DNA of 64,000 nt, taken from positions 22,940,013 through 23,004,012 of the forward strand of contig OZ026519.1 of assembly GCA_964019695.1 (NCBI GenBank), read 5' to 3'. The notes under the pieces were generated by a model. The model was not told the DNA's origin. It was given only the letters and a program-made list of their open reading frames with translations, and made no database searches. Made by a program: the position numbers and the translations under genes. Shown in pieces: positions 54,900-64,000 of this stretch; positions within the stretch are counted from its first letter, which is position 1, and each line of letters begins with the position of its first letter. Source of the stretch: Loripinus fragilis. Lineage: Eukaryota; Mollusca; Bivalvia; Lucinida; Lucinidae.

Positions 54900-55664
54900 A
54901 ACTCCAGCTGTTAAGTTTTTAGACCTAATTTTTTGCAATAACTTTTTTATCTTCAATTTTAGTAATATGTGTTCGCGATGAAAGTTGTAGAGGAGACTTT
55001 CCGCCAACTTCTCCAAAAGGTCTTGTACTTGTGGCGCAAACAGATTTTTGTTTATATAGATGAAGATTTTGCAATAAATTGAATTCGTCCTAAATTTCTA
55101 AGTCTTTTATTGACAGGTGAAATTCGTATAGGCGTGACAGAAAGGGGTAGTTTAAAAATATATTCGGAAGCGGTGCATATCCTGTTCTTCAAAGGCTGTG
55201 CATAATATAAAACTGCTGTTTACATACTCAGAATTTACCGTGCATATGCTGAATCAACTTAAAGCAGGCTCATTTGTAGGAACAAGGGCTTGGTTATCGC
55301 ATGATGTGCATTTTTTCTCTTATGCGCGTGCTATGAAATGAACGGTTTTGAGACGACCCTACTAGCTTAACGCACAAGCCAATCAGGCGCGATTTTTATT
55401 TTATTTGAATAAGCCATACATCGCTTCAATAATTGAATCAGGGCGGTACAATGTAACTTTTTGACTGACATCTTGGACTTGGTTTTAATGTTCAAAAAAT
55501 GCATCTAAGCACAGAGGAACCTGCAGCATCTATGATGTTGGAACCATTTGGAGAAGTTGGCGGAGATGTTCTTGAATACTTTTCATCGCGAACAGATTTT
55601 TCTAAAATTGAAGATAAAAAAGTTATTGCGAAAAAATAGGTCTAAAAACTTAACAGCTGGAGTT
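54900..55664. mobile_element. TA-flanked element with ~110-bp inverted ends
   Basis: AACTCCAGCTGTTAAGTTTT at 54900 mirrors the end at 55664, and pairing continues through TTGCAATAACTTTTTTATCT, TTCGCGATGAAAG and GCCAACTTCTCC. TA flanks both ends (54898-54899 and 55665-55666). The 765 bp lack a transposase; mariner-type is inferred from the target. Confidence 0.75.
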
Positions 55665-56437
55665 TAGATAACTTGACAGGAACCTGGTATTTACTGAAGA
55701 AAATTAGCCGCAACATGAAATTTCCAACAATGTGGTATGTGCAACCAGCAAAGGCTCAGACCAGCCTGCCCATATGCGCAGTCTGATCAGAGCCTTTGCT
55801 AGTCGCTTGAGTATTCTATGACTGTTAAGCTACTGACCGAACAGCATTTGGGGTTTCTAAGCTTAAAAGGGGGTCAAAATGCCACCTTGTTGGAAATCAC
55901 ATGTCACGGCTTAAATAGTTTAGAATTTTATAATATTTGAGATTATGTAAATGTATGACAAAAAGCACTTTCTGTTAGATATAGTGATCACATACAAAAA
56001 AGTAATGAAATTCAGCACCAATATCATTAAATTGTTACATTATGTGCATTTGCTATATTCTAAAGTGTTATCCTAGTGACCGGTTTCAACAGGAAGGTGA
56101 TGCTTGCTAACCTGAACTTTAATAATGAAGATCAGTGTCTTCTATTTAATTTGATAAAATAATTTTCAAAATTAAATCTTGTTTAAAAAGATTATTAATT
56201 TTTCTATTAGAAGTTGAAATTACTTTATTACGGTTCCACTCTTGAACATAAAGATAGCTAGAGTTTGAGAGATTTGATATTCAATTAATTTTGGATTTTC
56301 AATGACTTCTTTATTTAGAAGATCCAAGCTCCATATATTAGAATTTGTTTTATACAATGTATCCATCATGTTGATATAGAAGCAATTGCATCAGTATATT
56401 TGTTTTGATAGTTTTCTTTGTTTGCCATAATACTAGT

Positions 56438-56643
56438 GGGAGCGCAGAGGCTCAGTGGTAGAGTGCTTGACTCGAGACCGAAGGGCCGCGGGTTCCAGCC
56501 TCACGGGCGTCACTGCGTTGTGGTCCTTGAGCAAGACACATTTATCCTAGCTTAATTAGTACTGGTTCAACCCAGGAAGACCCGTCCCTATATAACTGAA
56601 AGATTGTTGATGGGACGTAAAGAATCAAATCAAACAAACAAAC
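56438..56643 (+). mobile_element. tRNA-derived SINE, TSD ATAATACTAGT
   Basis: GGGAGCGCAGAGGCTCAGTG with box B GGGTTCCAGCCTCACG (one change from consensus), the usual body and a CAAACAAACAAAC tail. The exact 11-bp duplication (56427-56437 and 56644-56654) is the clearest in the window and implies a recent insertion. Confidence 0.9.
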
Positions 56644-56672
56644 ATAATACTAGTTCTGCAAGTAACTCGACA

Positions 56673-56881
56673 TGAGAAAACCTGGATTTGAGGGTTTGCG
56701 AACAACAAAGGCAAAGACCAGCCTGCGCATCCACACAGTCTGATCAGCACCTTTGTTATTTGCTTGTTAGAGAGTATCATATCTAGATTTCTATGAGCGA
56801 AATTTCAATTTTGTAGCCAGTCTCTGTAGCTGAGAAGTCTGGTTCAAATCCCATCCCCCAAGACAGGTTTTCATGGCCCAT
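56673..56881. mobile_element. Degraded CGCGAGAAA-type MITE
   Basis: ATGAGAAAACCTGGATTTGAG on the left and CAAGACAGGTTTTCATGGCCC on the right are decayed ends; the core (AAGACCAGCCTGCGCATC, CAGCACCTTTGTTATTTG) is clear. Confidence 0.65.
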
Positions 56882-57028
56882 GGAGTAGATTTCTTTGTAA
56901 TATACCTAGGGAATTCTGTTTCATACATGCATATATTTGTATAATACCTCTTGTTGTTAACTATGTTGACTTAGAGTGAAATTAAGAATTGGAATTAGAA
57001 TAGAATTGTTTGAAGCTTCTCTATGATA

Positions 57029-57267
57029 TGGGCCTCATCGCGAGAAAACCTGTCTTCGGGGGTTTGGGAACAACACAGGCGCAGACCAGCCTGCGCATCC
57101 GCGCAGACTGATCAGCGCCTTTGTTATTCACTTTATGGAAAGTATTATATGTAAACTGCTACAGGTGAAATTTCAAGTTTCTAGCTAGTCTCTGTAATTG
57201 AGGAGGCTGGTTTGTAACTGGCTTTGTCGGAACCCCCCGAAGACAGGTTTTCTTGCGACAAGGCCCA
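57029..57267. mobile_element. CGCGAGAAA-type MITE, TA TSD
   Basis: TGGGCCTCATCGCGAGAAAA starts at 57029 and TTTTCTTGCGACAAGGCCCA ends at 57267, with TA at 57027-57028 and 57268-57269. It shares ends and core with 7221-7453. Confidence 0.78.
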
Positions 57268-57581
57268 TATTGGTTTAGTCAATAATGTGATCAATGACCA
57301 ATAGAAACAGCTTTCTTCATACTCAGATAGTGTCATTTCTCAATCAATTACACAAGTCATTTATTGGGTAGCTCAGCACAATGATATATAGCCAGTAGGA
57401 TTTCAGTGAATTTTGAGTGGGGTGATGAATTTAAGCCCTGGTCCAGCCACATACTTTCATAGAGATTAGTTCTGAATCAAGATGGGCAGTATGTTACTGC
57501 ATGATGTGTCATAGGGATTTTCTGCCACTGTGTGTTGTAGCTTAGAAACCGTGCAGATTCTATTCTGCTGATCTGGCTCCG

Positions 57582-57800
57582 AGGTTGTAAAACTTTTTTC
57601 ATACTCAACTCAGCTGAGCAGGAAATTGATCCTGCTCATAAATGTTAAAATGCCAACAATTGTTGGCATTTTAACATTTATTAGCATGATAAATACAACA
57701 TCTTAGAAAGACACTTCTTGATTTGTTAGCATTTTAGTTTTTATGAGCAGTTGAAATTTTGTGCACCGTTGAGTTGAGCATGAAAAAAGTTTTATAACCT
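57582..57800. mobile_element. Short element with AGGTTRTAAAACTTTTTTCAT ends
   Basis: Left end AGGTTGTAAAACTTTTTTC and right end GAAAAAAGTTTTATAACCT match in reverse, continuing through CTCAACTC / GAGTTGAG. Inside is a perfect palindrome, ATGTTAAAATGCCAACAATT and complement (~57646-57680). The TSD was not resolved. Confidence 0.7.
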
Positions 57801-58689
57801 AGGGGCCTGGTATTGCTGTAAGAACTCTCTAATTTGGGAGGACACTATTTGCAAGTGTGCTTTTTTGGGGGGGATTTTATGCATTAATGGTATACAATAT
57901 TCCCGCCATACACTACAATTGCAGCCTGTTTTCTCATCTATAGAATATGTACTTTGATATTATTGCAAGTAATATAGACTAAGATCAGACTGCTCTCTTT
58001 GGAGCAGAATGGAGCAGTCTGACCTTGGTTCACAGTGTTGCTTACATGGTAAAAAGTTTTTAAATATTTTCAGCAGAAGTAATAAGCAAACAACATTTTC
58101 CTGGCAAAAAATATTGGCAGGACAAGGGTTAATTTGTCTAAAATGACCATGTGAAGTAGCTTCAAAGGGTTTGACCACATAAAGGAAGTGTTGCACCTGC
58201 CAAACACACCACAGTATTTTGTTTGTATGGGCCCGGCCATGAGAAAACCTATTGAACAAACAAGAATACTCAGCGCTACTCTAGTCTAGCTGAAGTTGTA
58301 CTTATAGAAAATTACACAGAGCAAATATCTAACTTATGAATGCATCGACTGCTCTGTGTCTTTGTTGTGTGCATACAAAAAATAGGCCCAGAGATTTTCT
58401 CATGATGTGAAGCCACAACATCCGAGAAGGGCACTGTGAGCATATGCAAACAAGTAAGAATTGCAGTATCATTTGGAGCTTATAGCTTGGTAGACCTAAT
58501 CCGCATCTATCTGTATTCCTATGCCTGTAAGCTCCTCTTTAGACAGCAAACAGCACAGATGCTGATCAGACTGCTTGAATGCACAAGTTGATCTGCACCT
58601 TTAATGTAAGCATATGATACAGCCAAACCAAGTTTTCCCATGATGCACCTCATGTACCTGATCATAAGTCAGATAAGAGTGTGAATTGG

Positions 58690-58820
58690 AAAACTATTTT
58701 CTTTATTTCTCATCCAAAACATATGTTGTGGGTACTCAAAAGAACCGTCTCAATGAGACGGTTCTTTTGAGTACCCAAAACACATGTTTAAATTGATGGG
58801 TAAGAAAATAATAACAATTT
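58690..58820. mobile_element. GAACCGTC foldback element, reverse copy
   Basis: GGGTACTCAAAAGAACCGTC / GACGGTTCTTTTGAGTACCC are a perfect inverted pair around TCAATGA. The outer arms AACTATTTTCTTTATTTCTC and GATGGGTAAGAAAATAATAA also pair partly. It ends 67 bp before exon 4. Confidence 0.75.
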
Positions 58821-58887
58821 TACACTAATAAAATTTCCTTATCTGGATCCATGATAATAATAAGTTTCTCTTTGTTGTTAATTTCAG

Positions 58888-58977
58888 GTGATTTTCACAA
58901 GAATCTGAGAGATTTGTTAGCTAAAATTATTCTAGAGAATTTATCAGCTTGGAGAGTACAAGCTATAAATAACCAAG
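58888..58977 (+). CDS. COMMD9: COMMD9-like protein, exon 4
   Basis: The acceptor TTAATTTCAG ends at 58887 and the donor CAAG|GTAATG starts at 58978. One base from exon 3 plus 90 nt give 30 codons and one leftover base (phase 1). The peptide SDFHKNLRDLLAKIILENL, then SAWRVQAINNQ, is the strongest match to COMMD9 (ENFHQNLKNLLTKIILEHV in the human protein, from memory). This segment precedes the COMM domain. The next exon, starting the 'LVDFDWRV' type COMM segment, was not found to 64000. Confidence 0.88.
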
Positions 58978-59023
58978 GTAATGAGGTATAGTTTTGTTTC
59001 AACTCATTTTCCTGTAAATTCTT

Positions 59024-59230
59024 AACCTGTTAGTGCTGTCTGCTGATAACCTTTGCATACATTGTGGATCCAGATCAGGCCTGACAAAAGGTTGTGCCTG
59101 ATCTGGATCCAAATTGTTTGACACACTGATCAAATTCCTGAAAGAATTTTTCGGAGAAGTGAATTAAAAAAAAAAAAATCAGCAGACAATTAAAAAAAGC
59201 ATGCAAAATAACCCAGCATGCAAAAGTCAA
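59024..59230 (+). mobile_element. CAAACAGTTTGGATCC foldback MITE after exon 4
   Basis: It contains GCTGATAACCTTTGCATAC, GTGGATCCAGATCAGGCCTG, then the complementary GTGCCTGATCTGGATCCAAA, and the tail AGCATGCAAAATAACCCAGC. It follows exon 4 by ~50 bp. Confidence 0.65.
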
Positions 59231-60639
59231 GGTAGGTTACCTCATTAGAAAGATATATTACTTGACTTTTCTCTAACTGTAAAGGCGGCGCCTCATGAAT
59301 GCGTTATTAGGACTAGACAACCTTAGGCATAGGTAAAAGCTGAACAGGAGGCATTGTTTTATTCAAAAGTAACTGTATCATCTTAGCCACCACCTCAGTT
59401 ATTATTTAGTCCTTAAAACGCCAGCAAAATAACTGCATCTGAAAATGTCTATTTAACATAAGCAGGTAGGCAAACATTGTTGACCCAGATCAGACTGCTC
59501 CTACAGGAGCAGTTAGATCTGGATTCACATTGTTTATCTATGAGGCTTCAAATAGTTAAGTGGACGACAAAAAACATACATTTTGTGATTATGCGCTTTA
59601 AGGGTTAATAAATGTGAGTTCAGTGTTTATACGGTTAGGATTTTCATGAAATACATGCACGTTTGTGCGGCTCAAAAAGCTTATTAACTTTTTACCAAAT
59701 TATATATAAAACCTGATTTCCCTTTCTTAGCAGATGAAATAGCGGTACCACACCCAGATATGAATATTAAAGTTGCCGCCTTTACAGTAAGCGAAAAGTC
59801 AAGTAATACCTGAGCAAACTTTGCATTGATTGAGTAAAGCGGATTTATTATCCAAGGGCAATAATCAGCATTGGTTACTTCATATCTTACATGACTGGTT
59901 ATTACCCCTGTACACTTTCAGCTAAAAGCTCTGTATATACAATTAAAATCGGTAAGAGCCTCGCATGTGTCTATGCTGCAATTTTCTGTAGATGGGACAG
60001 GAACTCGTCTACAGAGGGATCAGTACCATGGAGATGGTTATTATACCCCTGGTAAGAACCTTGGTACGAAGTATATAGGGGGTATATAGTTTTTGCCTTT
60101 TCTGTAATTATGTTTGTCTGTCTGTCTAAACTTTTTTTCGGTCAAAGATTTCTTAGCAATAGTCAGGGCCCCTAGGGACAAAAAATAGGTCCCGTGCGAA
60201 TTGTGTGCCGATTTATGGTGACCTATATCAAAACCTTCAATGGAGTCTTACGTTTGATTTAAAGGTGGTCACCCGTCTCAAATCTGCGTCTGAGGCTAGT
60301 TATGACGACATAAATATGGCGACCATAATGAGAAACTGCTTGTTAATAAAAGCTATGGTTTGTGTAGGTATGGTCATATTTATCCAACACAAACACTTTT
60401 TTAACATAATATCTATTATTTTAGTCATATGATGGTTACATCAATGCTTTACCTGACTTTGACAATGAATTATTTCTCGATAACTATATTTTGCATGCAA
60501 AATACCGTAGATTTCCTATAAATGCCCAGCTTGTCAGGCCACCTTTAGACTGATGGCTGAGAATGTAATTGTTCCACCTCGGGAATTTCGCAAAGTTATC
60601 CTATCTAAAAGAGAATTTCAAGCTGCGTCTTGTAATAGA

Positions 60640-62310
60640 TGTTTGCACTATGGTCGCCTGGGCGTTAGTCTCTGACAGCCTGTTACATATGTTACCATGT
60701 TAAATTTAGAAAAAAAAAAGAAAATTAAAAGTTTTAGCTACAGAAAGAAGGCTAATAGTTTAAAACACTCATATGGTCTGCATATTGACTTCTTTAGCTA
60801 CATATAAATTCTTATGGAGCAAAATTACAGCTTCCTGTGGTGTTATGTGCGTTACTTTAATTAGATTACCCTTTAAACATGAAAATTGTGACCAAGTTCA
60901 TTTACTTTTAAGCTGATATGTGCATTTTCCAAAATGTTTTGATTATTTTATACTAAAAAACTCATTTAGATAAGAGAAAATCCAAAGTTTGCTTTTATAC
61001 TTTAAATATAGTGTCTTATACGAGCAATTTTAAAAACAAACCAAAGGCTACACCCAATTTTAAAGAGCCGAATTTGGTAGGCATCATTTAAGTAAAAAAA
61101 ATATGAAAACATTTGCTGCTGTTGGATATCTTGCATAGTTGGGATTGTCTTGCTCATATTATAAAGAATTATAGATTTTGCAGGTTAAACAACAAGCTTG
61201 AAGCACTTGTTAAAGGCTGTAACATATGTTACATGACATAATAAATGAGCAAGGACATTGACTTGATGTAAGAAATGATATTTCAGGAAAAAATGAATAT
61301 ATTTCGTATGTTTTCCTAGCTAAAGTCTCTAGCCTCTGGTTCCTAAATCTTAGGTATTGATGATTATTAAGCCCCTGTACCTTTGTTACAGATGTTATGA
61401 ATATTTGTTTTCAATATTTCTTAATATGAATAATTCTAAAATAAAGATACATCCTAGAGGAACAAAGGAAATAATCTTTACACTTTTAAACAGTACAATT
61501 TAGTAAGTGTCCCTTTCTAATTTAAATATTCTAAACCAATCCTTATCCAAGTTATATACAATATCGATTATTATTTCTGCTTCTCTGGTAAAATAATTGT
61601 CCTCCTCATGTCATAAAAACCAGAATAATCATCAAACAAGATTTTGACTGCAAGCTGAGTAATTACCTGCTCCATCCCAAACCCTTTTAGACATATTCTA
61701 TTGTATGTACCAATTTAAGGTGCATGGATTAGGAGATGTTTGCACACTGTAAGCATGGGTGTTAGCCTGTAACAGCTTGTTACATATGCTATTTTATCAA
61801 TTTGAGAATCAGAAAATCTAAAGTTTGAGGTACAGAAAGAAGACATTAAAACTAGCTAATTAATGAACATTCTAATAGTCTGCAAATTACTGGATGTCTT
61901 TACTACATATGACAGCTGTTTAACATAAATACGGCTACATGTTGTATTGTGTACGTTACATGAACTTAATTATAATTTAAAAGTGATAATTTTGGCTATT
62001 GTCATTTAGTTTAACGACTGCTCTGTGTTGGTTTCAAACCGTTTTAGATTAGGTTTAACAAACATATACTCAATTGACGAATACAAAACCAAAGTTTGCT
62101 TTTCTATCGTAAATATTTTGACTTATATGAGCTAATGCACAACCCTACCCCCAGTTTTGCAGAGGAGCAAATTTTATTTTCGCCGTTTAAATAAAACACA
62201 TATAAAACAATTGCAGAGTGTTGATATTTTACATTTTCTTAAACAGTCTTGCTCATATATCATCAAGTTTCTAAGATCAGGACACTTATTAAAGATGTCA
62301 ATGTGCCATG
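60640..62310 (+). repeat. Decayed ~1.1-kb tandem duplication
   Basis: Landmarks recur at an offset of ~1,100 bp: CAGCCTGTTACATATG (60676) and CAGCTTGTTACATATG (61773), CCAAAGTTTGCTTTT (60982 and 62089), GATGTTTGCAC, ACAGAAAGAAG, and CTTGCTCATAT. The second unit is incomplete. It is non-coding. Confidence 0.65.
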
Positions 62311-62499
62311 ATGCCACAACCAGGGCTCTGATCGATTTCCATGCACTTTCAGGTGCTGGTATTAACTATTTCAATGTCAGGAAAGAGCAAGAAATCATAT
62401 TGGCAGGCATTTAGCTATGCTGGAGACTCTATCCACGAAGCATTCTTTCACCTCGGCTCAGTGCCCTCAAAAAGCACTGTGACGGATGCACTAGAGTAA

Positions 62500-62645
62500 T
62501 ATATTTGTAAATTGTCCTGACCTCTTGGCTCTCGTTTGTGATGTCTAACTGTGAGTTTGTTACTTTCCCATTGGTATTCTGGGTCATGTGTGGTACTTGA
62601 TTGTATCGATTCCTGATCTTTGCCGTCTTTCTTACTTTGCATGAG
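62500..62645 (+). repeat. Dispersed repeat 'GATCAGGAATCGATTCAATC', third copy
   Basis: CTTGGCTCTCGTTTGTGATG, GTTACTTTCCCATTGGTATT and TTGATTGTATCGATTCCTGA match the other two copies. The two ~100-residue minus-strand ORFs here (62429-62759) are repeat read-through. Confidence 0.65.
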
Positions 62646-62885
62646 CCAGTCACCGATATTGTTTGACTCACTGCGTTGAGGTGGTGGATGTTTTGGAGAA
62701 AAAAAAGCTGAATTGCAAGAACTACCACTTCCAAGAGCTGTGTTTCTCGAAGGTGTCAAACGTGCGCTGTATCAGTGAATCATTTGGAAAACCTCAACTG
62801 TCATTAATCATGACAAATCAATGCCTGACAATTATGGTTAGAAGCCGGACTGTGATAAATATTGTCCCGTTATGATGCCATTGCC

Positions 62886-63176
62886 CATGTGCGGATCCGG
62901 GTCCGGACATCCCCCCTGGAAAATAAGAAGTACGTAATTGGGTTTCTATAGAAATTAACATTTGGACCCCCCCTCTGGAAAAAGTTGGACACCCCCCCCC
63001 CCCTCGGAATATAATGGACCACCTCTGGATCCTTGGTAAAGTATAAGTATAGTTTTCTCAGCAATAAAACCATTGGAACCCCTCTTTAAACTGTAAAATA
63101 AGCTGAGGACTAAATAAAACTGTAAAATAAGCTGAGGACTAAATAAAACTGACAAAAATTCCTGGATCCGCGCATG
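62886..63176. mobile_element. GGATCC-type MITE, 5-bp TSD TTGCC
   Basis: CATGTGCGGATCCGGGTCC starts at 62886 and CCTGGATCCGCGCATG ends at 63176, with TTGCC at 62881-62885 and 63177-63181. Near the right end a 32-bp segment (AAACTGTAAAATAAGCTGAG...) is tandemly duplicated (~63088-63150). Confidence 0.85.
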
Positions 63177-64000
63177 TTGCCTCCTGCCCCCGAAACCCCT
63201 CTGCAGCTGATAAAATGTGGTTGCAGCATGTCTGTATGCAAAACATCTCGGTGTAAGTACAAAGCAAACCATTTATATTGTACTGATTTGTGTTGCTGTG
63301 GAGCAGAAGAGGACTCATGTAAAATATTGCCAGTGATCAATATGCTTATGACTTTTGAACAACTATTTTCATGTGGATTCAGATATTTCTTTAGCCGTAT
63401 CAACATGCCTCATTGTCCGATTTTGACCTTTAAAGACGATTCTGCCTAGTAGCATGCGAAAGATAAATCAGATTGTAACAGTTTTCTATTGCCCGTGCTA
63501 TCGAAGTCAAATGGGTAACTTGTAGAGGGGTTTATCCTTATTTCCATATCATGAACTACTAAGTAGACTCTTCTAACTTTGATCCTTCAGTGGTCAAAAT
63601 CGGACTTTAATGAGTTTGGTTGATAGTGTATGCAAATGATTATTACTACTATCTTTTCTTTGGGTGTAGGATAAGCAGTTACAGATAAACCAAAAGTTGA
63701 AGCGTGACTCTATTTACAATATTGCTATGTTGTTCTAGAAAAAAGGGTTTCAGACATTTATTTACATTTACTATAAAAGCTTTGACATGCACATATGTTC
63801 TAGCCGGACTGGCTCATTTTACATATTCTGCATCAATCGTTTGAAATAGAAAGACCCAAAGGTCATTGGTCAGAGGTCGTAGTACATCTATATATATAAG
63901 CCTAAGAGATTATATTTACTCCGTTTATTATCAAAACACTGTTTGTTTTTTATTCACTCCACTGTCTTTTTATTCGTTAATCATGACGGCATTTACGTCC

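Larger units (their letters stand above)
54110..58887 (+). other. Intron 3 of the COMMD9-like gene (4.8 kb)
   Basis: It contains the elements listed between 54125 and 58820. Gene-free stretches with nothing bounded are 55667-56426, 57270-57581 and 57801-58689. The last includes a small palindromic GATCAGACTGCTC...GAGCAGTCTGACC repeat (57984-58026) also seen at 59488-59531. Confidence 0.65.
58978..64000 (+). other. Intron 4 of the COMMD9-like gene, open at the window edge
   Basis: No convincing COMM-domain exon was found in these 5 kb. It contains the repeats listed after this entry. The stretches 59231-60639 and 63182-64000 hold nothing I can name except a GTATATAGGGGGTATATAG repeat fragment near 60068 and the GATCAGACTGCTCC palindrome at 59488-59531. 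Confidence 0.55.

Noticed and set aside
59731..59791. Candidate COMMD9 exon after TTTCCCTTTCTTAG, in the right phase, reading ADEIAVPHPDMNIKVAAFT
   Set aside because: The acceptor looks good, but the peptide does not resemble the expected LVDFDWRV-type COMM segment, the possible donor (ACA|GTAAGC) is poor, and the frame otherwise ends at a TGA shortly after. cDNA would decide.
59992..60052. Candidate exon between TTTTCTGTAG and CTG|GTAAGA
   Set aside because: Splice-like borders are present, but none of the frames resembles COMMD9, and the 3' side runs into a dispersed GTATATAGGGGG repeat.
1..64000. CRISPR arrays, bacterial operons, rRNA genes
   Set aside because: None were seen. The short tandem repeats are eukaryotic satellites or transposon motifs, and gene structure is intron-rich.

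Overview
The window is animal nuclear DNA, AT-rich and intron-dominated, with long ORFs almost absent. The repeat spectrum (GTCCGTCC/GGACGGAC microsatellites, 'AGCTCACCTGAGC' dispersed repeats, 'GCAGACCAGCCTGCGCATCCGCGCAG' type MITE cores, tRNA-derived SINEs ending in CAAAC repeats) suggests a marine bivalve mollusc. That taxonomic call rests on repeat style and is an inference.

Two host genes were rebuilt exon by exon; each junction has a GT donor, an AG acceptor and a consistent phase. They are divergent and share a 203-bp promoter (22398-22600). On the minus strand, four exons (22384-22397, 13787-13883, 13143-13251, 7695-7837) give a complete 120-residue, very acidic protein without Cys or aromatic residues and with a C-terminal basic motif: a prothymosin-alpha-like nuclear protein. 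On the plus strand, four exons (22601-22648, 41002-41133, 54025-54109, 58888-58977) give the N-terminal ~118 residues of a COMMD9-like subunit of the Commander endosomal sorting complex; its COMM domain must lie beyond the right edge. A third, intronless reading frame (37345-38043, minus) carries a MYND zinc finger and sits inside a 3.6-kb element bounded by inverted repeats.

Nearly everything else is transposon-derived and lies in introns. Boundaries could often be fixed to the base from inverted repeats and target-site duplications (TSDs): pogo/Tc1-type with TA (880-2114, 54900-55664, two 235-bp MITEs); Harbinger-type with TTA (7927-9002); TTAA-flanked elements (15049-17992, 18152-18365, 46390-47080); hAT-like elements with 8-bp TSDs (14181-15003, 34040-35973); a large set with exact 5-bp TSDs (9473, 19004, 34372 and seven 'GGATCC' elements) and two with 6-bp TSDs (4783, 6192). 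There are also six SINEs with TSDs, several foldback hairpin families, and degenerate tandem-monomer elements.

Layout: 1-7550, intergenic and repeat-rich, downstream of the prothymosin-like gene; 7550-22397, that gene with introns of 5.3, 0.5 and 8.5 kb; 22398-22600, shared promoter; 22601-64000, the COMMD9-like gene with introns of 18.4, 12.9 and 4.8 kb and an open fourth intron. Intron 1 holds the MYND element and intron 2 holds a collapsed Polinton/Maverick (47853-52225) with ~0.8-kb inverted repeats and a broken family-B DNA polymerase. No rRNA, functional tRNA, CRISPR or bacterial features were seen.
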